From Rhodospirillales bacterium (lineage in GTDB: Bacteria; Pseudomonadota; Alphaproteobacteria; JAJFIK01): a stretch of 64,000 nucleotides of DNA. The position numbers and the translations under genes are program-made. Of the stretch, positions 40,241 through 48,562 are shown piece by piece (position 1 is the stretch's first letter; each line of letters begins with the position of its first letter). Location of the stretch: positions 1 through 64,000 of the forward strand of contig JAJFIK010000028.1 in assembly GCA_021775005.1 (NCBI GenBank), given 5' to 3'. The notes beneath the pieces were generated by a model. It was not told the DNA's origin. It searched no databases and saw only the letters and a list, made by a program, of their open reading frames with translations.

Positions 40241-41214
40241 ATGCTGAGTTCGGAGACCAGATCGCGAGCAATTTCCGCTGCCGGACGAATATCATTCACG
40301 CGCTCCACACCCATCCCTGCATACATTACTGCAGCCTCAAACTCACCGCTCATGCCTTTACCGGGCGCCATGGCGTGGTAACGCGGCACAGTCGCGCCAT
40401 CTGGGCGTGTCATGATCACATCACCCTCGCCCGGACGCTGACCACTCTTTGGGCAGCCCGCCTTTTCCCACATTTCATAGGTGGAATTGCGCAATGCCCG
40501 CAGCCGTGCATTTGGCCACCCTATGTCAAAAACTTCTGTTCGTACCGTTGCGCTCGCTCCGGCTCCGACAAGCGTCTGCTTGTAGACGTCATGGGCGATT
40601 GATTCCTCACTCGCCACAAACCGTGTGCCGCATAGTGCACCAGCCGCACCTGCATTCACCACACGGGCAACATCACCGGGTGTTGCGAGTCCGCCTGCGG
40701 CGATCACCGGTACCTCCCCCCCAAGGTCAAGAACGGTGGCAAGGAGCTCATCCCGCGGAGTTTCGCTGAGCACATGGCCCCCGGCCTCAATACCTTGGGC
40801 GATGAGGGCATGCGCGCCCGCGTCCAATGCCGCCTTTGCTGTAGCAGCATCATCAACGGTGACAATCATCATTGCATTCATAGATCGGGCGTGAATTGCA
40901 GAAGCCTTTAGGTCGCCCCAGAATAGATGAATGAGCGATACACCTGAGTCGACCGCCATCGATATGTGATCAAGCTGCTTGAAATCAGACCGCAGATTTA
41001 CACCAAAAGGCCCATCCGTTAGCGCTTTGGTTTGCGCGACCATGGTTTTTGCGTCATCGACAGAGCGGCCCCAGACAGGAAGCATCCCGAGCCCGCCCGC
41101 ATTTGCCACAGCAGCGACCAGGTCAGGCCCCGATGCCCCGCTCATGGGGCCCTGCACGATGGGTAGTTCAATGCCGAATGCGCGCTTGAATGTTGTGAGC
41201 GCTGCGGTGTTCAT
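40237..41214 (-). CDS. nitronate monooxygenase family flavoprotein
   Basis: 325 residues. It has the TIM-barrel fold of the NMO/2-nitropropane dioxygenase family, with the FMN-binding start PIVQGPMSGASGPDLVAAV, the substrate-site motif IAQGIEAGGHV (catalytic His) and PVIAAGGLATPGDVARV / GALCGTRFVASEES. Such enzymes oxidise alkyl nitronates such as propionate-3-nitronate, or act as related flavin reductases. The AGGAGG ribosome site (41222-41227) lies beside purN-tail copy B. The gene is sandwiched between copies A and B, opposite to purN, and looks inserted. Confidence 0.93.
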   Translation of the reverse strand: MNTAALTTFKRAFGIELPIVQGPMSGASGPDLVAAVANAGGLGMLPVWGRSVDDAKTMVAQTKALTDGPFGVNLRSDFKQLDHISMAVDSGVSLIHLFWGDLKASAIHARSMNAMMIVTVDDAATAKAALDAGAHALIAQGIEAGGHVLSETPRDELLATVLDLGGEVPVIAAGGLATPGDVARVVNAGAAGALCGTRFVASEESIAHDVYKQTLVGAGASATVRTEVFDIGWPNARLRALRNSTYEMWEKAGCPKSGQRPGEGDVIMTRPDGATVPRYHAMAPGKGMSGEFEAAVMYAGMGVERVNDIRPAAEIARDLVSELSI

Positions 41215-41228
41215 ATTTTACGCCTCCT

Positions 41229-41266
41229 GCCCCGGTGAATTCGAAGGCGTCAGTTTGGTGCTTTAG
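41229..41266 (+). repeat. purN 3'-end repeat, copy B (orphan)
   Basis: A 38-nt match to 40203-40240 with 4 substitutions. The purN frame is kept: it would encode CPGEFEGVSLVL then TAG, against [12 protein letters not shown] then TAG in purN. It lies between the start of the monooxygenase gene and the stop of the RTX-like gene, and is not attached to any purN body. Confidence 0.9.
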
Positions 41267-41271
41267 CTGAG

Positions 41272-42711
41272 CTAACCGAATATATCTCCGGAGTCTGTAA
41301 TCCCCGAAATGGACAGGAACGTCAGCGTTTCGCCGTTGGACATACTGAACACCGTATCCAGGACGCCGTCATTGTCCACATCATCTTCATACCAATTTGA
41401 GACAGAAACATTACCTTTGACAACAAACGTATCAATGCCGATCTCAAAGTCTTCAACCGTATCTGACCCATCATTCCGCGAATAGATGAAGGTATCCGCG
41501 CCCGCGCCACCATTGAAGGTCTCATCGCCACCGCCGCTTCTGAAGGTATCGTCGCCGGCCTCTCCTACGTAGTACCAATCTTCCGCACCTCCGATAAACG
41601 TGTCGTCAAACAAGGTGCCGGCGAAATTCTCTACATTCTCAAAATGCGTGATGTTTCCGGGACCCGCAACAATGACACCTGCATCGGCGATAACCATCGC
41701 GGGGCCGTCGAGAGCTTGCTCGGAATTGGAGCCCGGTGTCAGGAAGATAAAGTCATCCCCGTCGCCGCCATCAACATAGTCATGGCCTTGCCCCGGATTA
41801 ATAAAGTCATCTCCGTCGCCGCCAAGAAGAATGTCGTTACCTCGCTCGCCAAACAGCGTATCGCTGCCTGTGCCGCCATCAAGCAAGTCATCACCTTCAA
41901 ACCCTGAAAGCGAGTCGTTCCCGCCGCCTCCCAGATAGGTATCGTCGCCGTAGCCGCCGCGTTGAATGTCGAATCCTTCACCTCCAACAATGAATTCGTT
42001 GGCGTAAGGCTTCCAATGAACGAAAGAACTTGGGCCAACAATGTTAACCTCGAATTCACCATTGGAGTAGTCGCCGATAAAATTGATGGTGACGTCCGTA
42101 TCGCCGTCTTGGTCGGTATCAATTTCAAGAACGGCTGACCCTGATCCGAGCGTGAGCGTCATGTCACTTTCGGTGAACACCGCGCCCAAAAGACCAATAG
42201 TGTCCCCCGATTTGTAGGCCTCGAACGTATCCCCGTCATAGTCCGCAGCTACGCCACGAATAATGTCACCGCTGCCTACGCCTGTGTTGATGAATTCAGC
42301 ATTGGATGAAACGCGGATCGAGTCTGTGCCAAGCCCGGTATAGACCGTTGTGAAACTGCCTCCGAGGTTGAAGATGTCCGCTATCCTCGCTGCTTCCACA
42401 TCCGTTCCAATGACGGTTTCGATATTGGTGAATGTGAAGAAATCGCCGCTCGGAGTAAACGCAACTTCATCCGCACCGAGCACAATGATGCGGTCAGAAA
42501 CCGCGACATCGCCCGGATAGAGCCCGGCAAAGTTCAGGGTATCAATCCCATCCCCGCCATCGATGAAATTCCCGCTACCTGTACCAGGATTGATTTCATC
42601 GTCACCGTCGCCAGCGTCGATAAAATCGTTTCCTTCTAAAGATGAGATTGAATCATTTAAAACGGTGCCAAATAATACGTCGTCGCCGCTAGAACCGATG
42701 ATAATCGCCAT
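41272..42711 (-). CDS. RTX-like calcium-binding repeat protein
   Basis: 479 residues. The ATG at 42711 is 8 nt after GGAGG; an ATG six bases earlier is too close. Gly/Asp-rich nonapeptide repeats of the GGxGxDxLx type occur near the N-terminus (GNDFIDAGDGDDEINPG), in the middle (GGGGNDSLSGFEGDDLLDGG, GERGNDILLGGDGDD) and towards the C-terminus (GEAGDDTFRSGGGDETFNGG). They bind Ca2+ and form beta-rolls; such proteins usually leave by type I secretion using a C-terminal signal, and no N-terminal signal peptide is seen. No enzymatic domain is recognised and no secretion genes are nearby. It lies between purN-tail copies B and C. Confidence 0.88.
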   Translation of the reverse strand: MAIIIGSSGDDVLFGTVLNDSISSLEGNDFIDAGDGDDEINPGTGSGNFIDGGDGIDTLNFAGLYPGDVAVSDRIIVLGADEVAFTPSGDFFTFTNIETVIGTDVEAARIADIFNLGGSFTTVYTGLGTDSIRVSSNAEFINTGVGSGDIIRGVAADYDGDTFEAYKSGDTIGLLGAVFTESDMTLTLGSGSAVLEIDTDQDGDTDVTINFIGDYSNGEFEVNIVGPSSFVHWKPYANEFIVGGEGFDIQRGGYGDDTYLGGGGNDSLSGFEGDDLLDGGTGSDTLFGERGNDILLGGDGDDFINPGQGHDYVDGGDGDDFIFLTPGSNSEQALDGPAMVIADAGVIVAGPGNITHFENVENFAGTLFDDTFIGGAEDWYYVGEAGDDTFRSGGGDETFNGGAGADTFIYSRNDGSDTVEDFEIGIDTFVVKGNVSVSNWYEDDVDNDGVLDTVFSMSNGETLTFLSISGITDSGDIFG

Positions 42712-42942
42712 TATCATATCCTCCAGATAGGAAATCGCATTAGGTGTACATTCTACCGCCGCGAGTGTTGTATCACGGCGACACAACTGAAATTATTGCA
42801 TTGGCCGTCCAGAATCCTATCTAATCAAGCAGCGCGCGCGCGTTCACATTTCGACTTATGGCAAATCCAAAAGCCAATTCTCGTTTTGGTTGTAGATTGA
42901 GCAGCAAATCAGGCCGCCAAGCGGCGTTAGGCAACGCGCGCG

Positions 42943-42988
42943 TGTTGAGGCCCCCGGTGAGTTCAAAGCGATCAGTTTGGTGCTTTAG
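42943..42988 (+). repeat. purN 3'-end repeat, copy C (orphan, probably the ancestral end)
   Basis: TGTTGAGG plus a 38-nt core matching purN, with a 3-nt in-frame deletion relative to copy A. It would read VEAPGEFKAISLVL then TAG. It ends 6 nt before the stop of the convergent membrane-protein gene. Because it extends further upstream than B and adjoins the conserved ndk region, it is the best candidate for the displaced original purN end. Confidence 0.88.
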
Positions 42989-42994
42989 GTTGCC

Positions 42995-43453
42995 CTACCC
43001 CGTAGTCCCAAAGAACGGCATAACGTAATAGCGCGCGAAATTCACAACGAATATCAGCAGGAGAACCGGGCCGATGAGGCGGGCAAAAAAGGCGCTGCTC
43101 AAGATGCTGGACACAGCGGCGGCAGGCGGTTCCTGAAGAATTTGAAATCCGCCACGAAAATAAAGCCCGTTTAGAAACGCAAGATTCATTACCGCCCACA
43201 TGGCAAACATAGTGTGAAAGGAAATTGTGCCGGGCTCTGGAATGGGAGATGCGCTCATAGGATCAGTGAACGTCTTCACCACGCCAATAATCAAAATGGG
43301 CAGGATGCCCCAGACATAGATGCCGGTGCGAATGCCGCCGTGGCGCTTTTCTAATTCTGGCGTCCAATCAGGATAGGCGTCGCGCGCGGCGGCGTACCAG
43401 CGCCAGCCATAAAAGAGAAAATAGACGATGGGCAGGAGCCACGCATATGACAT
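42995..43453 (-). CDS. small multi-pass membrane protein of unknown function
   Basis: 152 residues with an N-terminal helix (MSYAWLLPIVYFLFYGW), two central helices (YVWGILPILIIGVVKTF; ISFHTMFAMWAVMNLAFLNGL) and a C-terminal helix (LIGPVLLLIFVVNFARYYV), so about four membrane spans. I do not recognise the family. It is upstream-adjacent to purN-tail copy C and downstream of ndk on the same strand (about 41 nt gap), so it may be co-transcribed with ndk. Confidence 0.75.
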   Translation of the reverse strand: MSYAWLLPIVYFLFYGWRWYAAARDAYPDWTPELEKRHGGIRTGIYVWGILPILIIGVVKTFTDPMSASPIPEPGTISFHTMFAMWAVMNLAFLNGLYFRGGFQILQEPPAAAVSSILSSAFFARLIGPVLLLIFVVNFARYYVMPFFGTTG

Positions 43454-43494
43454 CGCCTAGTCCTCATTCAATGGTTGATCTGAAATGCTAAGCC

Positions 43495-43917
<423 letters not shown>

Positions 43918-44117
43918 GATTGCCTCACTCTATAAAGGATTGATCGAATCTCGCGCGGGGTATAGCGGGGGCAGTGAGGCGGCGCAAGGGCACACACCAG
44001 CGCTGTGGGTTCAGGTTCCGCCGATGTGCCAGCATTTGAGCGGATTGTTAATAGCCCCCCTACTCGTCAGTATTTTGTGCGGACCCTGAGAAAGTTTATG
44101 CTCGAAAGGAAATTGGC

Positions 44118-44315
44118 ATGAAACTCAATTTCGCAGTCTTTGCTCTTGCAATATTGGCAATACTCGGTTTTTTGTCCGACCCAACCCTATCTGACCAAAC
44201 AGGGCACATTTCATTTTTCAAAATAATCGAATTTTCTGGAAACAATTTTTGGGCCTCAACCGGTGGTGTTATTGCCGTCCTTTGGTTGGTAATGGCCAAC
44301 AAATCAATAGATTAG
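44118..44315 (+). CDS. small membrane protein upstream of ABC-F gene
   Basis: 65 residues. AAGGA lies 7 nt before the ATG. It has two hydrophobic helices (about 5-20 and 48-60) separated by a polar stretch (DPTLSDQTGHISFF). It is AT-rich compared with its neighbours. It ends 4 nt before the ABC-F start, which itself lacks a visible Shine-Dalgarno, so translational coupling would explain both. No family is recognised; it may be a real small protein or a leader ORF. Confidence 0.5.
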   Translation: MKLNFAVFALAILAILGFLSDPTLSDQTGHISFFKIIEFSGNNFWASTGGVIAVLWLVMANKSID

Positions 44316-44319
44316 ACCC

Positions 44320-46200
44320 ATGCTTCACATTAATGACCTGACATACCGGATCGGGGATCGAACCCTGTTTGAGCGTGCCACCGCCGCCATCCCCACAGGC
44401 CACAAAGTGGGCTTTGTGGGTCGCAACGGGGCAGGCAAGTCCACGCTTTTGCGCATTATCCAGGGCGAGCTTGGCTATGAGGCGGGCTCGCTGAGCCTTC
44501 CCTCCCGCACCCGCGTGGGCGCTGTGGCCCAGGAAGCCCCCGGCGGCTCTGATTCTTTGTTGGAAACCGTTCTGGCCGCAGACACCGAACGGGTGGAGCT
44601 GCTTGCCGAGGCTGAAACCACCACCGACCCCCATCGCATCGCTGAAGTGCAAACGCGGTTGGCGGACATTGACGCCCACTCCGCCCCGGCCCGCGCCGCC
44701 GCCATTTTGGCCGGTCTTGGCTTTAACGAGGACGAACAAGGCCGCCCGTGTTCAGAATTTTCCGGCGGCTGGCGCATGCGTGTGGCCCTGGCCGCGTCCC
44801 TTTTCGCCGAACCTGACTTGTTGCTGCTGGATGAGCCGACAAACTATCTCGATCTTGAAGGCACCATGTGGCTTGAGAGTTACCTCAAGACTTATCCCTA
44901 CACCGTGCTCCTGGTGAGCCACGACCGCGATCTCCTCAACAAAGTTGTGGATCACATTCTGCATTTGGAAAACACAAAACTGCATCTTTATCGCGGCGGC
45001 TATGACCGCTTTGAGGCCACGCGCCGGGCGCGGCTTGAACTACAAATGTCCATGAAAAAGCGGCAGGAAGCAGAACGTCGCCACATCGAAAGCTTTGTGG
45101 AACGTTTTCGTTACAAAGCCAGCAAAGCCAAACAGGCGCAGAGCCGTGTCAAAGCTTTGGCGCGCATGAAGCCCATTGCGGCGGTGCTGGAACAGCGCGT
45201 GCTGCCGTTCAAATTTCCCGTGCCCTCACGGCTTTCCCCGCCCATCATCACCATGGAAGATGCGGTTTGCGGGTACGAGCCTGGCAAACCCATTTTGAGC
45301 GGTCTTGATCTGCGCATTGACCAGGATGATGTCATTGCGCTGTTGGGGGCCAACGGCAATGGCAAATCCACCTTTGCCAAGCTCCTGTCGGATCGTTTAA
45401 AGCCATCCTCTGGTAAGGTGCGCCGCTCTCCCACATTGAAGATTGGCTATTTTGCGCAACACCAACTTGATGAGCTTAATCTTGCCTGGACACCCTATCG
45501 CTATTACGAAGAGCTGATGCCCGACAAAAGCGAAGCCCAGCGGCGCGCACAAGCGGGCGCGGTGGGTTTTCCCGGACAAAAAGCCAATACGGTGATCGAG
45601 AAATTATCCGGCGGTGAAAAGGCACGGCTGCTACTGGCCTTGGCTGTGTTTCATAAACCGCATCTGCTGATTTTGGATGAGCCCACCAATCACTTGGATG
45701 TGGATAGCCGCGAAGCGCTGGTGCAAGCCATAAATGAGTTTGAAGGCGCGGTTATCCTTATCAGCCACGACCGGCACTTGATTGAAACCAGCGCGGACCG
45801 CCTCTGGCTCGTTGAAAACGGCACCGTCAAAACTTTTGACGGCGATATGGATGAATACCGCGACCGTTTGCTTGCCGCACGCCGCGGCAAGGCCACCCGC
45901 GGCAAACGCAAATCAACTGACGACACCAAGGCAGATCAGCGCCAGGCGTCAGCCAAGCGGCGCGCCGGCCTTGAGCCGCTGAAACTGGAAGCAAAGAAAT
46001 GGGAATCGGCTATCGCGCGTCTGACTGAGCAAAAAGATCGCATTGATGCGGCCCTCGCCGATGGCCGGATATATGCTGTGACGCCCGACAAAGCGACCAA
46101 GCTCAACCAAAAGCGCGCACAAATTATCGGTCTGGTTGAAGCGGCGGAATTGCGGTGGATGTCAGCCCAAGAGGCCTATGACAAAGCCAATCGCCTTTAA
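44320..46200 (+). CDS. ABC-F family ATPase (Uup-like)
   Basis: 626 residues with two ABC ATPase domains and no membrane spans. Walker A motifs are GRNGAGKST and GANGNGKST; signatures are FSGGWRMRVALA and LSGGEKARLLLA; Walker B segments are LLLLDEPTNYLD and LLILDEPTNHLD. A basic C-terminal extension with a coiled coil (EPLKLEAKKWESAIARLTEQKD) resembles the Uup C-terminal DNA/RNA-binding domain. ABC-F proteins act on the ribosomal E site; Uup is also linked to DNA metabolism. Subfamily assignment is probable, not certain. Confidence 0.92.
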   Translation: MLHINDLTYRIGDRTLFERATAAIPTGHKVGFVGRNGAGKSTLLRIIQGELGYEAGSLSLPSRTRVGAVAQEAPGGSDSLLETVLAADTERVELLAEAETTTDPHRIAEVQTRLADIDAHSAPARAAAILAGLGFNEDEQGRPCSEFSGGWRMRVALAASLFAEPDLLLLDEPTNYLDLEGTMWLESYLKTYPYTVLLVSHDRDLLNKVVDHILHLENTKLHLYRGGYDRFEATRRARLELQMSMKKRQEAERRHIESFVERFRYKASKAKQAQSRVKALARMKPIAAVLEQRVLPFKFPVPSRLSPPIITMEDAVCGYEPGKPILSGLDLRIDQDDVIALLGANGNGKSTFAKLLSDRLKPSSGKVRRSPTLKIGYFAQHQLDELNLAWTPYRYYEELMPDKSEAQRRAQAGAVGFPGQKANTVIEKLSGGEKARLLLALAVFHKPHLLILDEPTNHLDVDSREALVQAINEFEGAVILISHDRHLIETSADRLWLVENGTVKTFDGDMDEYRDRLLAARRGKATRGKRKSTDDTKADQRQASAKRRAGLEPLKLEAKKWESAIARLTEQKDRIDAALADGRIYAVTPDKATKLNQKRAQIIGLVEAAELRWMSAQEAYDKANRL

Positions 46201-46215
46201 GCACAGAGGCATGTT

Positions 46216-46680
46216 TTAGGCGCGCTTTTCCCAACCGCCTTGCTTGCCCTGCTCCCAATAGGCGATGGTGTGGCCGGCGTCCTTGGCCATCTTCCACCAC
46301 TCGCGGGCACGCTTCAGCGCCTCGTCGTCAGCGCCGCTGAACAGGATCATCGTGCGCTCAAAGGCGACGTCATTCCCGGTGGTTAGTTCTTCAAACCCGG
46401 CATTGTCGCAAATGATCAGCGCCTGCGCGCCGTTGGGATTGTCATTGCCCATGGTAAGCAAAATGGGCTGATCGGCATCGTGGTCATGACCAGCCTTGCC
46501 ATGGGCGAGAAACCCTTCCTGCCGGTAGCTCCAAAGCCGCCCATCGAGGGCATCAAGACGTTGTGGGGAGCTGGCACGCACTACCGCGCGCCAGCCCTTT
46601 TCCATAACTTTTTCCAAGAGCGGCGGCAGGGTTTCTTCAAGCCCTGTTCGTTCCAATTGGTAGAACCAGATCTCCGCCAC
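46216..46680 (-). CDS. holC: DNA polymerase III chi subunit
   Basis: 154 residues from a GTG at 46680. HolC features are IWFYQLERTGLEETLPPLLEK at the N-terminus, RASSPQRLDALDGRLWSY and FLAHGKAGHDHDADQPILL. Chi links the clamp loader (through psi) to SSB at the replication fork; in alphaproteobacteria psi is often not recognisable. It follows pepA by 12 nt, a widely conserved pairing of holC with leucyl aminopeptidase. Confidence 0.93.
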   Translation of the reverse strand: MAEIWFYQLERTGLEETLPPLLEKVMEKGWRAVVRASSPQRLDALDGRLWSYRQEGFLAHGKAGHDHDADQPILLTMGNDNPNGAQALIICDNAGFEELTTGNDVAFERTMILFSGADDEALKRAREWWKMAKDAGHTIAYWEQGKQGGWEKRA

Positions 46681-46692
46681 AACCCGCGCCGC

Positions 46693-48258
46693 CTATTTGC
46701 TTTTAGGTGTTGCGCGTTTGGCGGTTTTCTTCGCAGTCTTTTTGGCCGTTTTGCGCGCGCCCTTCTCGTAATTGTCCGCCATGAAGCGATTGAGAAGCCG
46801 CACGCCATACCCCGTGCCCCAGGTGTGGACGACAGGTTTTGGTTTAGGACGCCATGCCATACCGGCAATATCCAAATGCACCCAAGGGGTATCATTGACA
46901 AAGCGCTGCAGGAACTGCGCCGCCGTGATCGAACCCGCCCCGCCCGCGCCGATATTCTGCATATCAGCGTGTTTGGAATTGATCTGCCTGTTATAGGCAC
47001 CGTTCAGCGGCAGGCGCCAAACAGCCTCGTCTTCCGCTGAACCTGCAGCGGACAGCTCTTTTGCCAGTCCATCAGTATTTGTGAACAAGCCCGCATGTTC
47101 ATGGCCGAGCGAAACAATAATCGCGCCGGTGAGCGTTGCCAGGTCCACCATAAATTGTGGCTTAAAGCGGTCCTGCGTGTACCAAAGCGCGTCGCAGAGA
47201 ACGAGACGTCCCTCAGCATCGGTATTTAAGCAGGCAATGGTTTGCCCGGACATGGACGTCACAATGTCACCAGGACGCTGAGCGTTGCCGTCGGGCATAT
47301 TCTCAGCCAAGGCCACAACACCTACTACATTTGCTTTGGCTTTGCGCTTGGCGAGCGTGTGCATGAGGCCGGTAACAGCGGCAGCGCCGCCCATGTCGCC
47401 AATCATATCTTCCATACCGCCAGAGGGTTTGATGGAAATGCCGCCGCTGTCGAAACAAAGCCCTTTGCCAACAAAGGCGCACCAATCGGAAGCAAGTTCT
47501 CCCTTGGCATTGGTATCGCCCTGCCATTGCATGATGGCCAATTGACCTTCAAAGGCGCTGCCCTGGCTGACGCCCAAAAAAGCGCCCATGCCGAGTTTTT
47601 TCATTTGCGCTTCGCCAAGCACCTGAACTTTCACGCCGAGCTTGGAGAGCGCCTTGCAGCGCTTAGCAAATTCCTCAGGGTGCAGAATATTTGCCGGTTC
47701 ATTCACAAGGTCGCGCGCAAGAAACACACCATCAGCGACGGCGTGAAGATCGCCCCACAATTTGTCTGCGGCGGCCTTGCGCTCACAGCCAAAAGTAATC
47801 GCCTTGAGTGAGGTCTTATCTTTCTTCTTGGTTTTGTAGCGATCAAATTCATAGCTGCGCATTTGCGCGCCAAAGGCGGCATGAGCGGCGAGTTGATTGT
47901 TATCAAGCTTCACACCGGCTACGCGTTCAAAGACATATGTTGCAGCGGCGTCTCCGCCCTTTCTCAAAACAGCAAAGGCCTCCGCAGCGGCATTCTCAAC
48001 GCTTACGGCAGTGGCCTCTTTGGGGGTCCCAAGACCTGCGACGATGATTCGACTCAGGCCCGACCCGGCGGGGGCCACGATCTCAACGGTGCTGCCCGAT
48101 TTGCCTGAAAAGGACTTAGCTGCAAAAGCGCGGGTCAACGCCCCGCCTGTGTCAGCATCTACTGAGCGACCAAATGCACCCAAGGCATTGTCGGCATAAA
48201 CAGAAAGGACCAACGCCCCGTCTGATGGACGCGCAGAGGCTTTGAAGCTGAATTTCAT
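46693..48258 (-). CDS. pepA: leucyl aminopeptidase (M17)
   Basis: 521 residues from the ATG at 48258 (GGGAA upstream); the open frame to 48585 is not plausible protein. An N-terminal macro-like domain precedes a di-zinc catalytic domain with VGKGLCFDSGGISIKPSGG and the NTDAEGRLVLCDAL signature (binding Asp, Glu and catalytic Arg). The enzyme is a hexameric exopeptidase; in gammaproteobacteria it is also a DNA-binding protein. Its C-terminus ends in a Lys/Ala repeat (KTAKKTAKKTAK) uncommon in PepA. It is divergent from lptF. Confidence 0.95.
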   Translation of the reverse strand: MKFSFKASARPSDGALVLSVYADNALGAFGRSVDADTGGALTRAFAAKSFSGKSGSTVEIVAPAGSGLSRIIVAGLGTPKEATAVSVENAAAEAFAVLRKGGDAAATYVFERVAGVKLDNNQLAAHAAFGAQMRSYEFDRYKTKKKDKTSLKAITFGCERKAAADKLWGDLHAVADGVFLARDLVNEPANILHPEEFAKRCKALSKLGVKVQVLGEAQMKKLGMGAFLGVSQGSAFEGQLAIMQWQGDTNAKGELASDWCAFVGKGLCFDSGGISIKPSGGMEDMIGDMGGAAAVTGLMHTLAKRKAKANVVGVVALAENMPDGNAQRPGDIVTSMSGQTIACLNTDAEGRLVLCDALWYTQDRFKPQFMVDLATLTGAIIVSLGHEHAGLFTNTDGLAKELSAAGSAEDEAVWRLPLNGAYNRQINSKHADMQNIGAGGAGSITAAQFLQRFVNDTPWVHLDIAGMAWRPKPKPVVHTWGTGYGVRLLNRFMADNYEKGARKTAKKTAKKTAKRATPKSK

Positions 48259-48562
48259 GACGATTTCCCATTTTTCTTGGTTTTCTGCGAAAAAAACACC
48301 TTCGCAGGGCCGTTTGTGACTGTGTTTGCGTTGTGCCCCGGGGCGGGTTCCGTGATAATCCGCCTCAGGAATTAAGGGACTGCGGCTCACACCGCGATTG
48401 CAAGGCTGCGAGCCATTCGGCACGTAGCTTAAGGTCTTTGCGCGCAAAGGCAAATTGGGTGAGACTCCGCATCTGAGACGATAGAATCGGCAATAAGCCG
48501 ACACCGCGCGGTCGAGGGCACTCTTTGGTCGTTTGGATTGATAGTTGGGAATAGGCGAAGGC
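48259..48562. other. divergent pepA / lptF intergenic region
   Basis: About 304 bp between two divergent starts. It must contain both promoters, but I find no convincing -35/-10 pair, operator, hairpin terminator or repeat. The pepA frame remains open through it by chance. Confidence 0.4.

Noticed and set aside
42926-42932. GTTAGGC, matching the integron attC core (GTTRRRY), beside a GCCGC-CAA-GCGGC hairpin in the purN insertion zone
   Set aside because: I found no partner RYYYAAC core at a suitable distance, no second copy near the other junctions and no integron integrase; a 7-nt degenerate match is expected by chance.
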